64,000 nucleotides of DNA from Ailanthus altissimus. Its lineage: Eukaryota; Streptophyta; Magnoliopsida; Sapindales; Simaroubaceae. A model generated the notes under the pieces. That model was not told the DNA's origin and ran no database searches. It saw only the letters and a program-made list of their open reading frames with translations. The translations under genes were made by a program, and so were the position numbers. Below, one piece after another: positions 23,430 through 35,470 of the stretch (positions within the stretch are counted from its first letter, which is position 1; the number at the start of each line of letters is the position of its first letter). The stretch covers positions 21,069,001 through 21,133,000 of the forward strand of contig OX327706.1 in assembly GCA_946807835.1 (NCBI GenBank), written 5' to 3'.

Positions 23430-24265
23430 TTTATTGAGGGAGAGAACGCCCTTCTCCCTTTTGAGATTAGGCTAAAGCAAAGAATCTTAAGTTCAACATA
23501 GAACCCTAACCTCTTTGCCCAGCATAATAACCTGTTAACTAAGCAAAATACCAAGAATCCAAAGTAAAATATAAAAGAGCACAACACAATCTTATGTGGT
23601 TCGATCAATTGCCTATGTCCACGATGGATTCAAGGATCATAACCTTTCTTATGAACTCTCTAGAGATTTTACAAGAAAAACCCAATGAAGATCCCTCAAA
23701 ATGACCTATTACTTAGTGAACCCTTACTCTACCATGAGCAATAATCACTTAAACGACGGTTCCACCCTAGTGCACACAAGCACTTAGTGTCTACCCAATT
23801 CTTCCCCTCTCTTAGAGTCTCTCTTAATGCTTAATCTCAACTAAAGGGTTTACAAGTATTTATATAGGGTTTATTTCGTGCCTACTAACCATATTCCTTG
23901 TTGGAGTAAGAGTCCACTTATTTTTTAAGTTCTAAAATTCCCAAAACTTAAAATTCGAATAAAAAACGGACATTCTGATGCTTCTGGCGCTACGGCGCTC
24001 ATCCCTGAGAGCCTGGCGCTGGCCATTGTCGCACCCATCGCCGCAGCGCTGGGCATCGGTGCGCTCAGCCCTGGTGCCCCCTATGTGCATTTGCTTCGCT
24101 TCCTTCACATCTCTTAGTCCCGTTTTGCTTCCCCCTTTCGTGTTTCACACGTTTTAGACTTCTCCGTACGTGTCCCACATGTTCTAAACTTTTGGTAACT
24201 CTCCACTATAGTATTCATCTCAATTTTTGTCCAACCAAAATTATTGAATCACTAATTTTTCAACA
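23430..24265 (-). repeat. 5' LTR of the copia element
   Basis: About 836 bp, next to the tRNA-Met primer site. It contains the GCGCTGG-rich island (23985-24085) shared with the solo LTR at 212-1074. Confidence 0.8.
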
Positions 24266-24361
24266 GATTATAAAGTAAAATTCTTACTTCAAGAAGGCCA
24301 GAGTCAACAACAATCTGCCATGGTGTCCATTTAATGTAAAGACTACCTTTAATTCCACTTG

Positions 24362-25221
24362 TAGGACTGGCAAAAGGGCGAATTTGGGATAGAGATTACA
24401 TTCATTCATTCTTATATTTGTATAGGGTGATACTCATTTCATATTTGATTTATATAATTTTGAGTTTGGGGTGAAATATTTTTAAACAGAGATGGAAATT
24501 TTCATGAGTACCCTATACTCATTTTTTTAATTAATGTTTTAAAATATTCTTTAATTTGTACTAATTTAATTTTATAAAATAATCTTTTACATATATAATC
24601 ATAATATACCAAAAAATATTATCCCAAATGAATTATTTTGAAATTTAAAGTTCATTTTACAAATTTTAAATTTTAATAATTAAGAAACTTCATAAAAAAA
24701 ATACTAACATCATAACAAATTTTGCAATCAAACTTTTCATCTTTTGATTTATAGTCTCATGTAATAATAAGTCAGTTTTTAATAAATAAATAAATTGATG
24801 GAACAGTTAGTAAGAGACCAAATGCAATTAGATAAGTTTCTCTATTTTTCGTTTTAATTTTCTATATGATACTAAATAAATAGGTTTAATAAAAAGATAA
24901 AAAATTTAGAATGTTTATATTTTATAAACATTAAAGAATGAAAACTACTTTTTATTTCAATAACAAATAATAGTTTTTTTTTTTAAGGGAATAAAAGTTG
25001 TTATTATGATTTTTTTTAATTGTGTTGTTAAATTGAATTTTCAAGTTGGGGTTGGAGAAACCAAACCATCTCCATCCCCAACCCTAATTTAATTTAGGGA
25101 TGGAACGACTTTCCTATATCCGCTCCATCCCAAAAAATGATAAAAATGCAAGTCAATATTCACTCCATTCAGGACGGATTCCTACAAAATCCTAATCCCG
25201 TAAAAAATTCTGTCACCTTTA
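24362..25221. mobile_element. Non-autonomous element inserted in the oxidoreductase relic
   Basis: About 860 bp interrupt exon-2 homology between TCCACTTG and TTAATAAGCC. Joining the flanks restores the length of the intact gene, so the limits are firm to a few bases. The ends TAGGACTGGCAAAA and (reverse complement) TAAAGGTGACAGAA match at 9 of 14 bases and are faintly hAT-like. No target duplication is visible. The core is AT-rich and carries matching GGGATGGAACG-like words on both arms. Confidence 0.55.
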
Positions 25222-25618
25222 TTAATAAGCCTCATTTGCAAGCAACTAATCCTACATTATGCTTTTAACAAAATCATCACAATCTCTACTGTAAAATCTA
25301 TAATATATGGTTGTTGATCCTCTGAGCACTCAGACCTTTATGAGTCTCGAACACATCCTTAGAGGTGAAGCTTTGTGCCACTAATGAGAACTTATCGGTT
25401 TGGATCATTGAGAGACTAAAGTAATTTTTATCCGTAATCATTCAACGAGAAGCACAATGAACTTCTCAAATAAGGTTGCATTTAGTGGCTAGCCTGTGCT
25501 CCTTCCCTTACAAAAATATAATCAAATGGCTTGCCTGAGACTTCTTTGACATCTAAAGTCATGTGCAGGAGTCTTTTTCCTATAAAATAACAAAAGAATC
25601 ATATCATTGTTATACTTG

Positions 25619-27230
25619 TTGTTGACCTCAGTTCGGATGATTTTGGGCAATGTGATGCTTGGTCGTAAATGAAGTCTTAGTCTACAGTCAGTTTTTTATT
25701 TGGTAAACAGTTCTTTAGCTGAACAGTCAGGTCAGGCTCGAGCCTCAATAATTTATCTGCACATACAAAACTTGGTCAGGATACACTAATTATTTTTCAG
25801 ACAATGACCTTTTGATGGTTATGTTAATTTTTAGAGAGTTTTTTGATTTTCTTGCTTGAAAAAAGTGTGTTCTATTTTCTTTTTTACTCGCCTTCTTTTG
25901 CCCCTGCAGTGCAACTCCCCCTTTCCTTTTATATGTTTTAGATGGTGCTCAATTACACTTTTTTTTTTCCACGTTGTCTCCTCACATTCTAGGAGTGAAA
26001 CGTGAAATCAAAGGTCTTAAATAAGGTCATAATATAACATAGTGATGGGAAATCACTTCCAAATCAATTTTTGCGCCTAATACAAATTGACAAAGAAGAG
26101 TTGTTGAAGTCTACACTTCTTAAAAATCAAATTTTAACCGTCAATATTTTGACAAATAGACATTTCAGTGGCCACATTTTTTGACAAGAAAAAAGGGGTG
26201 CAACCAAATTGAATTAATATAGCTTATATTTTTGTACTTTCTAAGATGTAGATTTTTTCTTAACTCACTTTTATATATATGTATATTAAGCTTTCAAAAG
26301 CTTGGCATGAGAAATGCATTATAAGAAATGTAATGCAGAGAGAAAAGATATATGAGAATGAGATTAAAAAAAATTAAGAGAGCAAGAAATTTAGAAGATA
26401 AAGAGTGAGAGATAAAGGAATAAATTTTGAAAGAATATTCCTAAATTTTGACATAAACTTAAAAAATTGTTATACCCATTTTTTGATATAATAAAAGATA
26501 TTTTGTGTGACTATTATATTGTTATCTCGTGATTTTTTCTTTTATGAATTTTTCATGTTAAACTTTTTTCGTATAATTTATTTTTTCTTTTTTATTTTAT
26601 TTTATTTTTTTCCTGTGCATACTCCGAACCCAACACATAGCATATATAAAGCGGTCACCCCGTGTTTCTTGAAGAACTCGGGTACAATGGTATTTTGACG
26701 ATTTTCCTGTGCCTTGAAGATGGCTCTTGCGTCAGAGGAAACTCCTTGGATAAGAAAACTTCAAGTGCCTGCTGGTCTGCTTGACATCCTCGCTTCGGAG
26801 AGTTCAAACTCTCATGTGCTTTGAGGACCTCAGTAGTGAGCCAAGACGTCGGCGGTTTGGGTTCCTATCTCCCCTGATAGGTTGCGTAGGTTTAATGTGT
26901 TTTCTTGAATGTACCTCTGGACAGGTTATACCTACACTTGGGCTCGACCTTCTCTTTATTTGGGGCCTAAACCTACTGGACTTCTTGACTGGGTCTAGTT
27001 GGATTTGGTTCATGAATGTGCCCTGATCTTGAGCCTGTGCTTAATGCTTGGGTAGGCCCTTTCCTCAGTTGGATCTGGACTTTAGGCCTGAGCCTATATT
27101 TGGGCAACGTCATAATCTTCTACGAATTTCTTTGACGTGATTATCTTCTATGAACTTAAACATTTAAACTGTAATATTGAATTGGATATATAAATCTCTG
27201 ACCCATAATATATATTTTGTCTTTGAAAAA
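25619..27230. mobile_element. Unclassified insertion in intron 1 of the oxidoreductase relic
   Basis: Homology to intron 1 of the intact gene stops after ATTGTTATACTTG (about 25618) and resumes near 27232 with GCAAAAGTAATAG. The roughly 1.6 kb between starts TGTTGACCTC and includes a GC-richer part at 26620-27110. Related words occur near both ends (TTTTGGGCAATGT near 25643, TTTGGGCAACGTC near 27100). A solo LTR is possible, but terminal repeats and target duplication are not clear. Confidence 0.35.
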
Positions 27231-27350
27231 AAAATTGCAAAAGTAATAGTAAGAATCCTATACCTTGGTACGATAGAGTCAATTCTAGTATAAAATAGGC
27301 GAAGATTATGAAGAACACACGAGAATAAACTGCAGTGAAAACTTCATTTT

Positions 27351-28370
27351 TTATGTGCGCTTGCCGAGGGGAGCCTTGTATAGTAACCTCACTGTTTATA
27401 AAATCGTTTGACTTTCTTAAGCTTGGTTATTAGATGATTAAAGTAGATTAATGGTAAATTTAATGGTAATTTAATGTTTCCTCTTGCTTCTTATACTTAA
27501 TTAAAAACTTGGTAGAAAATTAACATCTAAGTTGTTTCTAAAGTATCGTGAAAAACAATATAGTAACCTTCGATAAAAAAAATAATTGAAAATTATTGGA
27601 AAAAGAAAGTCTAAGTCGTACAAATCTAGTACATAAAATTCTAAGAAGATGTTTAGGACAAGAAACTTTTGATTGTGAAAACATATAATGAAATAGTTTA
27701 TTTTTTACTGTTAATATTGGAAGTAATGATGAGCACAATACGATTTGATTTGTTTTTTTTTAAAAAAAAAAAAATCGAATTGTACTTAAAAAAATTAAGA
27801 TTTTTACTTATAAAATCAAATCATATAATTATTTGTGAGAATCGAATTGAACCAGAATTGGGTTCGATTCGGCCTCTGAAATGTTTGGATTGGGTTAGAC
27901 TTAAATAATTTATACAAATTTTACATTTGAATTTCAACAATGAATTTTACATTACACTAAGTTAAAAGTTAAAATACTTGTAAAGCCATTTTAGTTTAGA
28001 ACATATATTAGCTTGTTGCATATTTATTTTAATCGGGATTGTCAGTCCTACCTACAAGTTTATTTTAATTTAAAAAACATTAAAATTTATTATTATATTA
28101 AAGTCTTTCATGCGAAGAACCCAATCTCTTTGTCCAAGTGATAAAATTGAAAAGCATTTCATAATTTAATATATAAATATATTTAAAAAAATACATTTTT
28201 ATCTTTTCGTTCGATTTGAATTGGAATTTTTTTATAACTAAAATCAAATCGAACCGATTTATTTTGAGGATAAAAAATCGACTACACGTTAAAAATGAAT
28301 CGAATCAACTAATTTAGTCAAATTCAATTCGACTTTTTTGTTGAGTAATATTTTTAGCCACTCCTGCTTG
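27351..28370. mobile_element. AT-rich intergenic with MITE-like remnant
   Basis: From about 27716 to 28370 there are repeated AATCGAATTGAACC-like words and their inverted forms. It ends with a region whose reverse complement starts AGGAGTGGCTAAAA, resembling a hAT terminus. The other terminus is not convincingly matched. No gene is seen in the rest. Confidence 0.35.
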
Positions 28371-28424
28371 AAAGAACATTTTTGTGGTTGTCGGGCCACA
28401 ATTATAATTAGTATGTCCGGCATT

Positions 28425-28523
28425 ATCTCAATTGGGCTTTATGCCCATGATCCAAGTACATGTACGTCTCTCCGTCCGTGAGTTAAGTGATGTGTCATCT
28501 CTAGATACTTCCGGAAACTACAA
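28425..28523 (+). promoter_or_regulatory. Promoter-proximal region of the FAD oxidoreductase
   Basis: TTGGGCT at 28432-28438 and GCCCAT at 28443-28448 are site II-like elements (TGGGCY on either strand), common in promoters of plant housekeeping and organelle-protein genes. They lie about 80-90 bp before the start codon. The function is inferred from motif resemblance only. Confidence 0.35.
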
Positions 28524-30895
28524 ATGGCTGGGACATTACACTCTCGGTCACCAGCTTTCGCCCTCTCATTCTTCCTCCGACCAACCCGTATCTCTAGAAA
28601 ATTATCCGAAACGACAACCTCAATCCATTGCTCAGCATCACTATCACCAGCCATGGACCACCGTCACTCAAAGAAACGCGTGGCCGTTTGTGGCGGCGGC
28701 ATCATCGGCGTTTGCACGGCTTATTTCTTAGCCAAAAAAGGCGCCGCCGTCACGCTCGTCGAGAAATCCTCTGTGGCGTGCGCGGCATCCGGAAAAGCCG
28801 GCGGATTCCTCGCTCTCGACTGGTGCGACGGCGGGCCCCTCTCCTCCCTAGCTCGCGCGAGCTTCAATCTCCACCGTTCGATCTCCGAAGAACTCAACGG
28901 CCCGGAGAATTATGGGTATCGACCGATAACCGCTCTCAGCCTCACCGTGAATGAATCTCAAGCCGTTCCCTCTGGTTCGAAATCCTCCGGTGATTCAAAT
29001 TTGATTCTGCCTTCGTGGGTCGACGGCCCGGCTACTAGCACGAGCACAATCGGGTCGACCCAGACCACGGCCCAGGTTCATCCCCAGTTGTTTACCAAAA
29101 CTTTACTGAATAAAGCTGTTAATGATTTCGGCTTGGAGGTGGCGATAGGGAAAGTGGAGCGCGTGGGGGTTGGTGAAGGAGGGCGAGTGGACTCGGTGGT
29201 GTTGGAGGGTGGGCAAGTTATTGAGTCGGACGCTGTCGTTTTGGCGCTTGGGCCTTGGTCTGGTAAATTCGAAATGTTGGCATCGATTTTTAGAGTGTCT
29301 GGTCTCAAGGTTCACAGTATTGTCTTGGAGCCGAAAGAGGCTAATGCTATAACGCCACATGCACTTTTTTTGAGTTATTATCCGGCTAAAGGTGGCAAGC
29401 CAATGGACCCTGAAGTGTATCCTCGACCCACGGGTATTATTTTTGAGCTTGAACTTGTATTTTTGTGATCATATTGGTTTTTGGGTATGTCAAATTTTGG
29501 TGCGTTTGGTTAGATGTTTACGGTTGTGATCAGATAAGTTGCATTAGCTATTGTTTAGGTTTATCTATCATTATATATTATCTGATTATGAAAATTTTGA
29601 ATTATTTGGATAGATATTTAAGTGTTAAAATTCTTTAATCGTACTCATGAAAACTTTTGTCCTAGAATGTACAAATTGTGTTTTCCACTTGATAATGTAG
29701 TGAATCTAATTCTAGTAAAGCACAAAACAGAGAGAATTGCTAAGAATCAATGAACTTTGTTGTCTAATATGGAATTTTGAACATTTGGGTGTTGAATTAT
29801 AAGAGTACTATGCGTTTATGAATAAAGGTTTTGATGATACGGAACTTCTTGCTTTCATTTTGATTGTTCTGTTCTTGCATTTTTTAAGGGGAAAAGTGTC
29901 TTTTTTAGATATTAGATGATTGCTGGGAAGAGGGTGCATACTACCTATATCTGTAGCTAGGAAGTCCAAGGAATTGTCATCTAATTTGGATTGTCTTATC
30001 TACAGTCCTTTTACAAGAAGTATAAATTGATTAAATGACGTAAATTTTACCAAAGACTGAATTTGACAATCTTGGGGCCCAAATTTTATAAATCTTAAAT
30101 CCCAAATTATCAAGGTAAAAAAAAATTCTTGTTTCATCTTTTATTGACTCTCTTGATCTTGGTCCATGTGTTGATAGCATATTTTGGTATCTGCTGCCAT
30201 TGTTTCCTTTCTTTCCGGAGTCAAACTGCACCTCACACCTGTTGTCTCTTGCTTTGGCCTTACCTTTGGATTTGTTTTCACCTGAGGTTTGATATGATTA
30301 TGGCTGAAGCTTCTACTATTTTGCCATAGCCATTGCCTCCTTTTAATTCTTAGCAGATGGTTGACCATGGCACCCATGCACAAGTAGCTTGTGAGCTACC
30401 ATTGCTACAAATCAATAGGATGATTATCTTTTTCCTTTTAAATGTCCGTTGTTTGCGGATAGAATAGTTTGTGGGAGGTCCAAACTGGTAATAAGTTGAT
30501 TTGTTGTGTTTTCAGGGGAGGTTTACTTGTGTGGGATGTCATCAGAACAAGAGGTTCCAGATGATCCAGAAACAATTTCAGGCGACCCTGCATCTATACA
30601 GGTGCTAAAGAGGGTGGCTAGGACTGTGTCAAGCCATTTAGGGGACCCAGAGGCACGGGTGAAGGCAGAGCAAGCATGTTTCTTGCCATGTACAGATGAT
30701 GGTGTGCCAATAATAGGGGAAATTCCAGGTATGAAAGGCTGTTATGTGGGAACTGGGCATTGTTGCTGGGGTATTCTAAATGGTCCTGCCACCGGGGCTG
30801 CTCTGGCTGAGCTTGTGATGGATGACCATGCTAGCATTGTTGATCTTGGTCGGTTTAGTCCTGCTAGATTCGATGGGTGCAGGAAAATTTTATAG
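28524..30895 (+). CDS. FAD-dependent oxidoreductase (DAO family)
   Basis: A flavoprotein of the D-amino-acid-oxidase/glycine-oxidase fold, similar in type to plant 'FAD-dependent oxidoreductase' proteins and yeast TDA3-like proteins. The substrate is unknown. Exons 28524-29433 and 30516-30895 (GT/AG borders, 1,082-bp intron) join within a glycine codon to give 429 residues. Residues 1-40 are rich in Ser, Arg and Thr with few acids, suggesting a chloroplast or mitochondrial transit peptide. A second Met at 44 could begin a short form. The dinucleotide fold VAVCGGGIIGVCTAYFLA is at 53-70, with the ribose-binding Glu80. The C-terminal FAD-closing motif YVGTGHCCWGILNGPATG is at about 380-397. The first exon is strikingly GC-richer than the surroundings. 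No partner gene is nearby. Confidence 0.88.
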
Positions 30896-31560
30896 ATGTG
30901 ATTTAGCAGAAGATGAATGATGAGAATATTGTGTCCATTGTACAGAGTTGATTGCGCACATATCCAGAAAAATGACGTTTAATTCATGCTTTGATAGAAT
31001 CTTGCTAATGATTATGAGCCATCCAACAGACATAACTGCTCTTATTGGCAATGGGAGCCTTAGTTGTCGCTCTATCTGCAGCATGATTCTGATTCAGAAA
31101 ATTGCAACTCAATTGGTAAGACAAGACAAAATTGTATTTGTTTAGCACAGTCATTTCCAGTGTTTGGCTATTGTCGGCGGCATTCATGCTTCTCTGACCA
31201 TTAATCAGATACAATATCCTCATCATGTGTGGTGGCCTATGCTTGTATTGCGAGATTTTTGGTTGTGATGTATATTCTGTTTAGATTTGTGTTGGCATTT
31301 GTTTGAAGTATGTAAGGGTTATTCTATATTTGGTAGAGGAGGTTAAGATTTTGTGGTGGTATTTTGTATTTTCCCTCTTGCGCAAGAGTAGTCTTTTTGC
31401 CCCCAGGGTAGTGATTCCCTCTATGGGGTTGTGTTGTTTTGGCCATTTTGTGTGAGGGTAGGTTTTTCGCCTTAAATGGGATAATGATTCCCACTGTAGG
31501 GTTTGGTTGTATCTCTTCATGGGAGAGCAATAAGCCCGGGACCCATAATAGAACTGTCTA
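30896..31560. other. 3' flank of the FAD oxidoreductase with a short duplicated motif
   Basis: Contains the 3' UTR. At 31388-31505 two related units of about 75 bp occur: GTAG.CTTTTTGCC...GGGTAGTGATTCCC and GTAGGTTTTTCGCC...GGGATAATGATTCCC. They resemble leader sequences of old retroelements, but no element can be delimited. Confidence 0.35.
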
Positions 31561-31990
31561 ATTTTCTGTATAGTATTTCGGTAATTTTTTAATTTTATAT
31601 TATGAGTTTTACAATATAATATTTTGGAATGGTAAATTTTGAATTTGGATCTTGATTTTTTTTAATGAGCCGGAACTCAGGTTTTATTTGGGTTTTTTTT
31701 GGTAATTCGAATTTGGATTTAAGTTCGATTTTTTTAAAAAAAAAATTTAGATGAAATTAAAATTTTTGAAATATTTATTTTGTAAAATAATTATTAAATT
31801 TATATATATTAAAGATTATGAATTTTATGAATTAATATAAAATTTTTATAAAATAAAATAAAATAAAATCTAAATTCAGATTTTCGATTCGGACTTTTGA
31901 AAAAAATTGAATTGGAGAAAAAATTCGAATTTTTTTGAGTTGAGTTTCGTGTTTATTCGGGTTTGAAATATTTTTTTGTAATCCCTAGTA
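31560..31990. mobile_element. MITE-like AT-rich foldback
   Basis: Repeated GAATTTGGAT, TTCGATTTT and TCGGATTT words with inverted counterparts (TAAATTCAGATTTTCGATTCGG). The right edge read in reverse complement begins TAGGGATTACAAAAA, hAT-like. The left edge is not clear. Confidence 0.35.
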
Positions 31991-34380
31991 ATATTATTGA
32001 ATCTAACAATGATATTATAAAACCGCATTTGGAAACGTGGAAAAGATATCTGAACGGAACTTTAGAGATAGTTATAGGCCCGTCTGGATTTGTGGGCTTG
32101 CACTTGAATTCTTTAACCGAGACTTTATTTCTGTAGCCAGTACTTGCCATTAAAGGTGTGAAGTCTTGGATTGGAAAACCCAATCGAGTCTAGACTTAAG
32201 AGTTGGTTGGCACGTGCACGAATGATGATGAACACACGTGATCACTTCTCATGCTCGTAAGTCGTAAACAGAGCCATTTGGAATGTGTGGAGGTCATTAA
32301 ATTAGAGTCGAAACGAGCTCTGCCGTGTTCAGGCTCCCAAGATAAATAATTATTGGACGGAAAAAGTAATATGCAGTAATGGCATTCACATTGCCATAAC
32401 CATTACAACCCGCAAAAGGATAACGATGTCTATATTCCCGCTGAAATGGAATTCTGTTCTTGAGAACTTTATATGCATGATACGATATCAGATTCTTTAA
32501 TAAATTCGAATTCCCGTGTTTCCTAATCCCAATCTAGGGACACAACGCAAGACAAATTACTGAGAAAACCAACCATTATTGCTAACAAGCAGCTTTAAGG
32601 AAGGATGAAGCAACAAATTGTAGACAAATATTAAACGTTACCGATTGACCCGGTTGAGCGAACCTAGGCCTCATTATTTAGATGTGGACTCGGTCATGTC
32701 CTCTCTTTTCATTCACGGAGTCTAAAATCTAAATCTCAACTCCATTTATCGAAGCTTAAACCACCAGATTTCCAAACTTCGATGCACAACTGTCTCACTG
32801 TGTTTGGGTCTGATTTTACTACCTAAAGTTAATTAATTAGTGGCCAAGCACGTGGATTACAGCTGAGATTAGCTTTTTTTTTTTTTTTTTTTTGACGAGG
32901 TTCAACTTAGCTTTTTAAAGTCTTACTGTGAAGTGCCCATCAAGCGATGAGTGGATGGAAGGAATTGGTTCCCCATGAGCCACGACAAAAGCAGACTCCC
33001 CTCCGGCTTTGCCCCACGCTCCCATCCCCCCCACCCCCCACAATGGACTGCAATTTCGGCCATTTCTACCAACCTCAGTGAGGCTCTGGTTTTCATTGTA
33101 TTAAAAAAATGTCCTTAAATGCATCTGTTCATGCATTGTTTTGACAGCGCTGTCCAATCTTGTCTTTCCAAAATTTTGACACTTTTCCTCCCATAAAGAA
33201 AAAGCCGTTGCTTTAATGTCTTTTACGTCTCAGTTTTTTCTTTGATTCTTGTTATCATGATTGAGTTTAATGCTATTGAACTTTCCAATCTAAAGTGATA
33301 ATTTAACGTAACAAACCAATATATAAAATTCAGTCTTACATAGACTAAAAAATGTTTTAGATTCAACAATAACTTAATGACTAAGGAAATAATATAAAAG
33401 ATAGGAAAATTCTACTGCTATAATTAGTCAATTATATTTCTGACTTAATTATTTTGGACTGAGAACACAAGACCGACAAACATTTATGAGTTTTTGCAAT
33501 AATATTTATATTTTTTATCTAAAAATATCTTTATAATAATATTTATATTTTTTTTTATATAAAAAAAACACTTATTAGATAGCGTCTAACTCTAAAATGA
33601 TGTATTTGTAAAGCCAACGTTTATGAGACGTCCGAACTAACCCATCTAAAACTTGCAGGAAGTTGAAAATGGCCGGTTTGGTGTAATTCAACGCATTTGC
33701 GCATACAATATAATCATATGTAGTAATTCAAGATCAAATGTAGAAATTTAGGCTTTAAATTAGAGCCACCTGGTAGAAGTTTGAAATATAAGTAACGTTA
33801 TATTTCTTAAATGATATATTAAATTTTATATTTTAAATTAATGTGTCAAATAATAATTAAGTAATGTAATAATAAAAATTTTAAAATTATCCGTTCACCA
33901 TTTTACTATCTAATAATTTAGTGTTATAAATTTCAATATGTTTAACTTATTCTTTTCATTCGTAATTGATTAGATTTCATTTATATAAACGTAGGATTTA
34001 TGTGACTGATAAACAATTAAATCCTGTTTCTTATACACAACTTGCAATTCTATATCCCAGTAAAAAAAATGATTAATCATTTTTTATAGAAATAAAGAGA
34101 CTTGCACTGAACACCTCTAAATAAATGGCGTTGAGTACCAACGATAGTTAACGAGATTTTTTTTTTCTTAATATCAATGATATTTGATAAGTTTAATATG
34201 TATGTGAGCACATCACTTGTGTCACTCGTGACTCTCCGTAGAGAATATTTAAAATATATTTATTTTATTTTTGGTGTCGGTACAACTGAATGGTTGAAAC
34301 ATTGTATCGTTTGCATATTATTGAAATGATAATATGTAATCCCTTTTTTAAAAAAATGATAACAATATTGTAAAAAATTG
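31990..34380. other. Intergenic, no gene recognised
   Basis: Notable only for a 15-base T-run or longer near 32875-32893 and a C-rich tract at about 33021-33041 (CCCATCCCCCCCACCCCCC). G-box-like CACGTG words occur near 32213 and 32236. No frame has domain features. Confidence 0.4.
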
Positions 34381-34439
34381 TAAAAGACGAAAGAAACAAA
34401 GTTTATTAGATGATCTGAGTTCAATCGATAATGTGAAGA

Positions 34440-35470
34440 GTTAAAATTTATATTTAATATTAATATTAAGCTTTCATTTATTTGCTTAAAATTTTAGGTT
34501 GGGATGTAAATTAGTATAGTATCAAAACTAAGGTTTTGAGTTCAAGCTCTCATATTTTTTTAATTAATTTTTAGATATAGATTTTTAGTCTACAAGATAA
34601 GAAATCCATTTGGTTTAAACTTATATGAATTCATGTTTCATGTGAGAAAAATTGTTAAGACTTGTCTACTTGATTTACACCTATTCGGATTATGACTTAT
34701 CCACTTTATTTAGACCTATTTGAGTCCACGTTTCACGTAAAAATGATTGTTAAGACTTATCCACTTAGTTCAGATTTACTTAAACCTACGTTTTACGTGA
34801 GGTGAATTGGTTTAGACCTACACGAATTCACGCTTTATGTAAGAGAGATTGTTAAAACTTATGCACTTGATTTAGACCTACTTAAACTATAACTTATCCA
34901 CTTTATTTATACCTATTCAAATTTACATTTCATATTAGAAGGATTGTTAAAACTTGTTCATTTGACTTGTATACTTGGTTTAAACTTACTTAAATTCATG
35001 TTCTATGTGAAGTGAATTGGTTTAAACTTACACGAATTTACGTTTCACATGAAAGAGATTATTAAAACTTATCCACTTAATTTAAACTTATTCGAATTAT
35101 GAATTATTTATTTTATTCGGACCTACTCGGATTCATATTTCACGTGAAGAGGACTGTTAAGACTTGTCTACTTAGTTTAAATTTATTCGGATCCACGTTT
35201 TATATGAGGGGGACTGTTATGACTTAACAATCCACTTGGTTCAAATCTATTCGGGTTAAGACTTATCTACTTGGTTTAAACTTACTTTGATCTACATTTC
35301 ACATAAAGAGAACTGTTAAAATTTGTCCATTTAATTTGTGCATTTATTTTAGACCTACTTAAATTTATTCATTTAGTTTAAATTTATTATTCGAATTCAC
35401 ATTTTATATAAAAAAAATTATTAAAATTTATTTTTAATATTAATATTAAACATTTACGTATTAATTCTTT
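34440..35470 (+). repeat. Degenerate tandem repeat array, about nine units
   Basis: The core word TGTTAA(G/A)ACTT(A/G)TCCACTT recurs at about 34655, 34748, 34848, 34943, 35066, 35152, 35211, 35303 and 35407. Unit length varies from about 60 to 125 bp. Each unit also has a TTTAGACCTA-type word and an ATTCACGTTTCACGTGA-type palindromic word. TTAATATTAATATTAA flanks both ends (near 34455 and 35430), suggesting the array lies between short direct repeats. Non-coding. Confidence 0.75.

Larger units (their letters stand above)
21104..24265 (-). mobile_element. Copia LTR retrotransposon, pol-deleted
   Basis: A minus-strand element of 3.16 kb. Its 5' LTR is at about 23430-24265 and its 3' LTR at 21104-21952, each about 0.84 kb, starting TGTTG and ending AACA on the element strand. 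Next to the 5' LTR lies the primer-binding site TGGTATCAGAGC (minus strand, 23417-23428). The flanks TATTA and GATTA form a 5-bp target duplication with one mismatch, and removing the element restores the alignment with the intact oxidoreductase gene. The internal part holds degenerate gag and a protease start but no integrase or reverse transcriptase. The two LTRs differ by roughly 15% by eye, so the insertion is old. Confidence 0.85.
20416..27350 (-). pseudogene. Decayed GMC oxidoreductase paralogue with nested insertions
   Basis: Clear homology to the intact gene at 11710-13520, in the same order and strand. The exon-3 C-terminal part is at about 20490-20890, exon 2 is in pieces at about 20940-21103, 24266-24361 and 25222-25590, and exon 1 is near 27262-27345. 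About 480 bp equivalent to 12125-12605 are deleted at about 20892. Three insertions split it: a copia element (21104-24265), an 860-bp element (24362-25221) and an intron-1 insertion (about 25619-27230). Frameshifts occur even in the best preserved C-terminal part: YHYHGG-like and NGLRVIDGSTFQES stretches lie in different frames. Non-functional. Confidence 0.85.

Noticed and set aside
28432..29360. Several overlapping open frames on both strands around the FAD oxidoreductase first exon
   Set aside because: They are by-products of the GC-rich coding exon; only the frame starting at 28524 has the FAD-binding fold.
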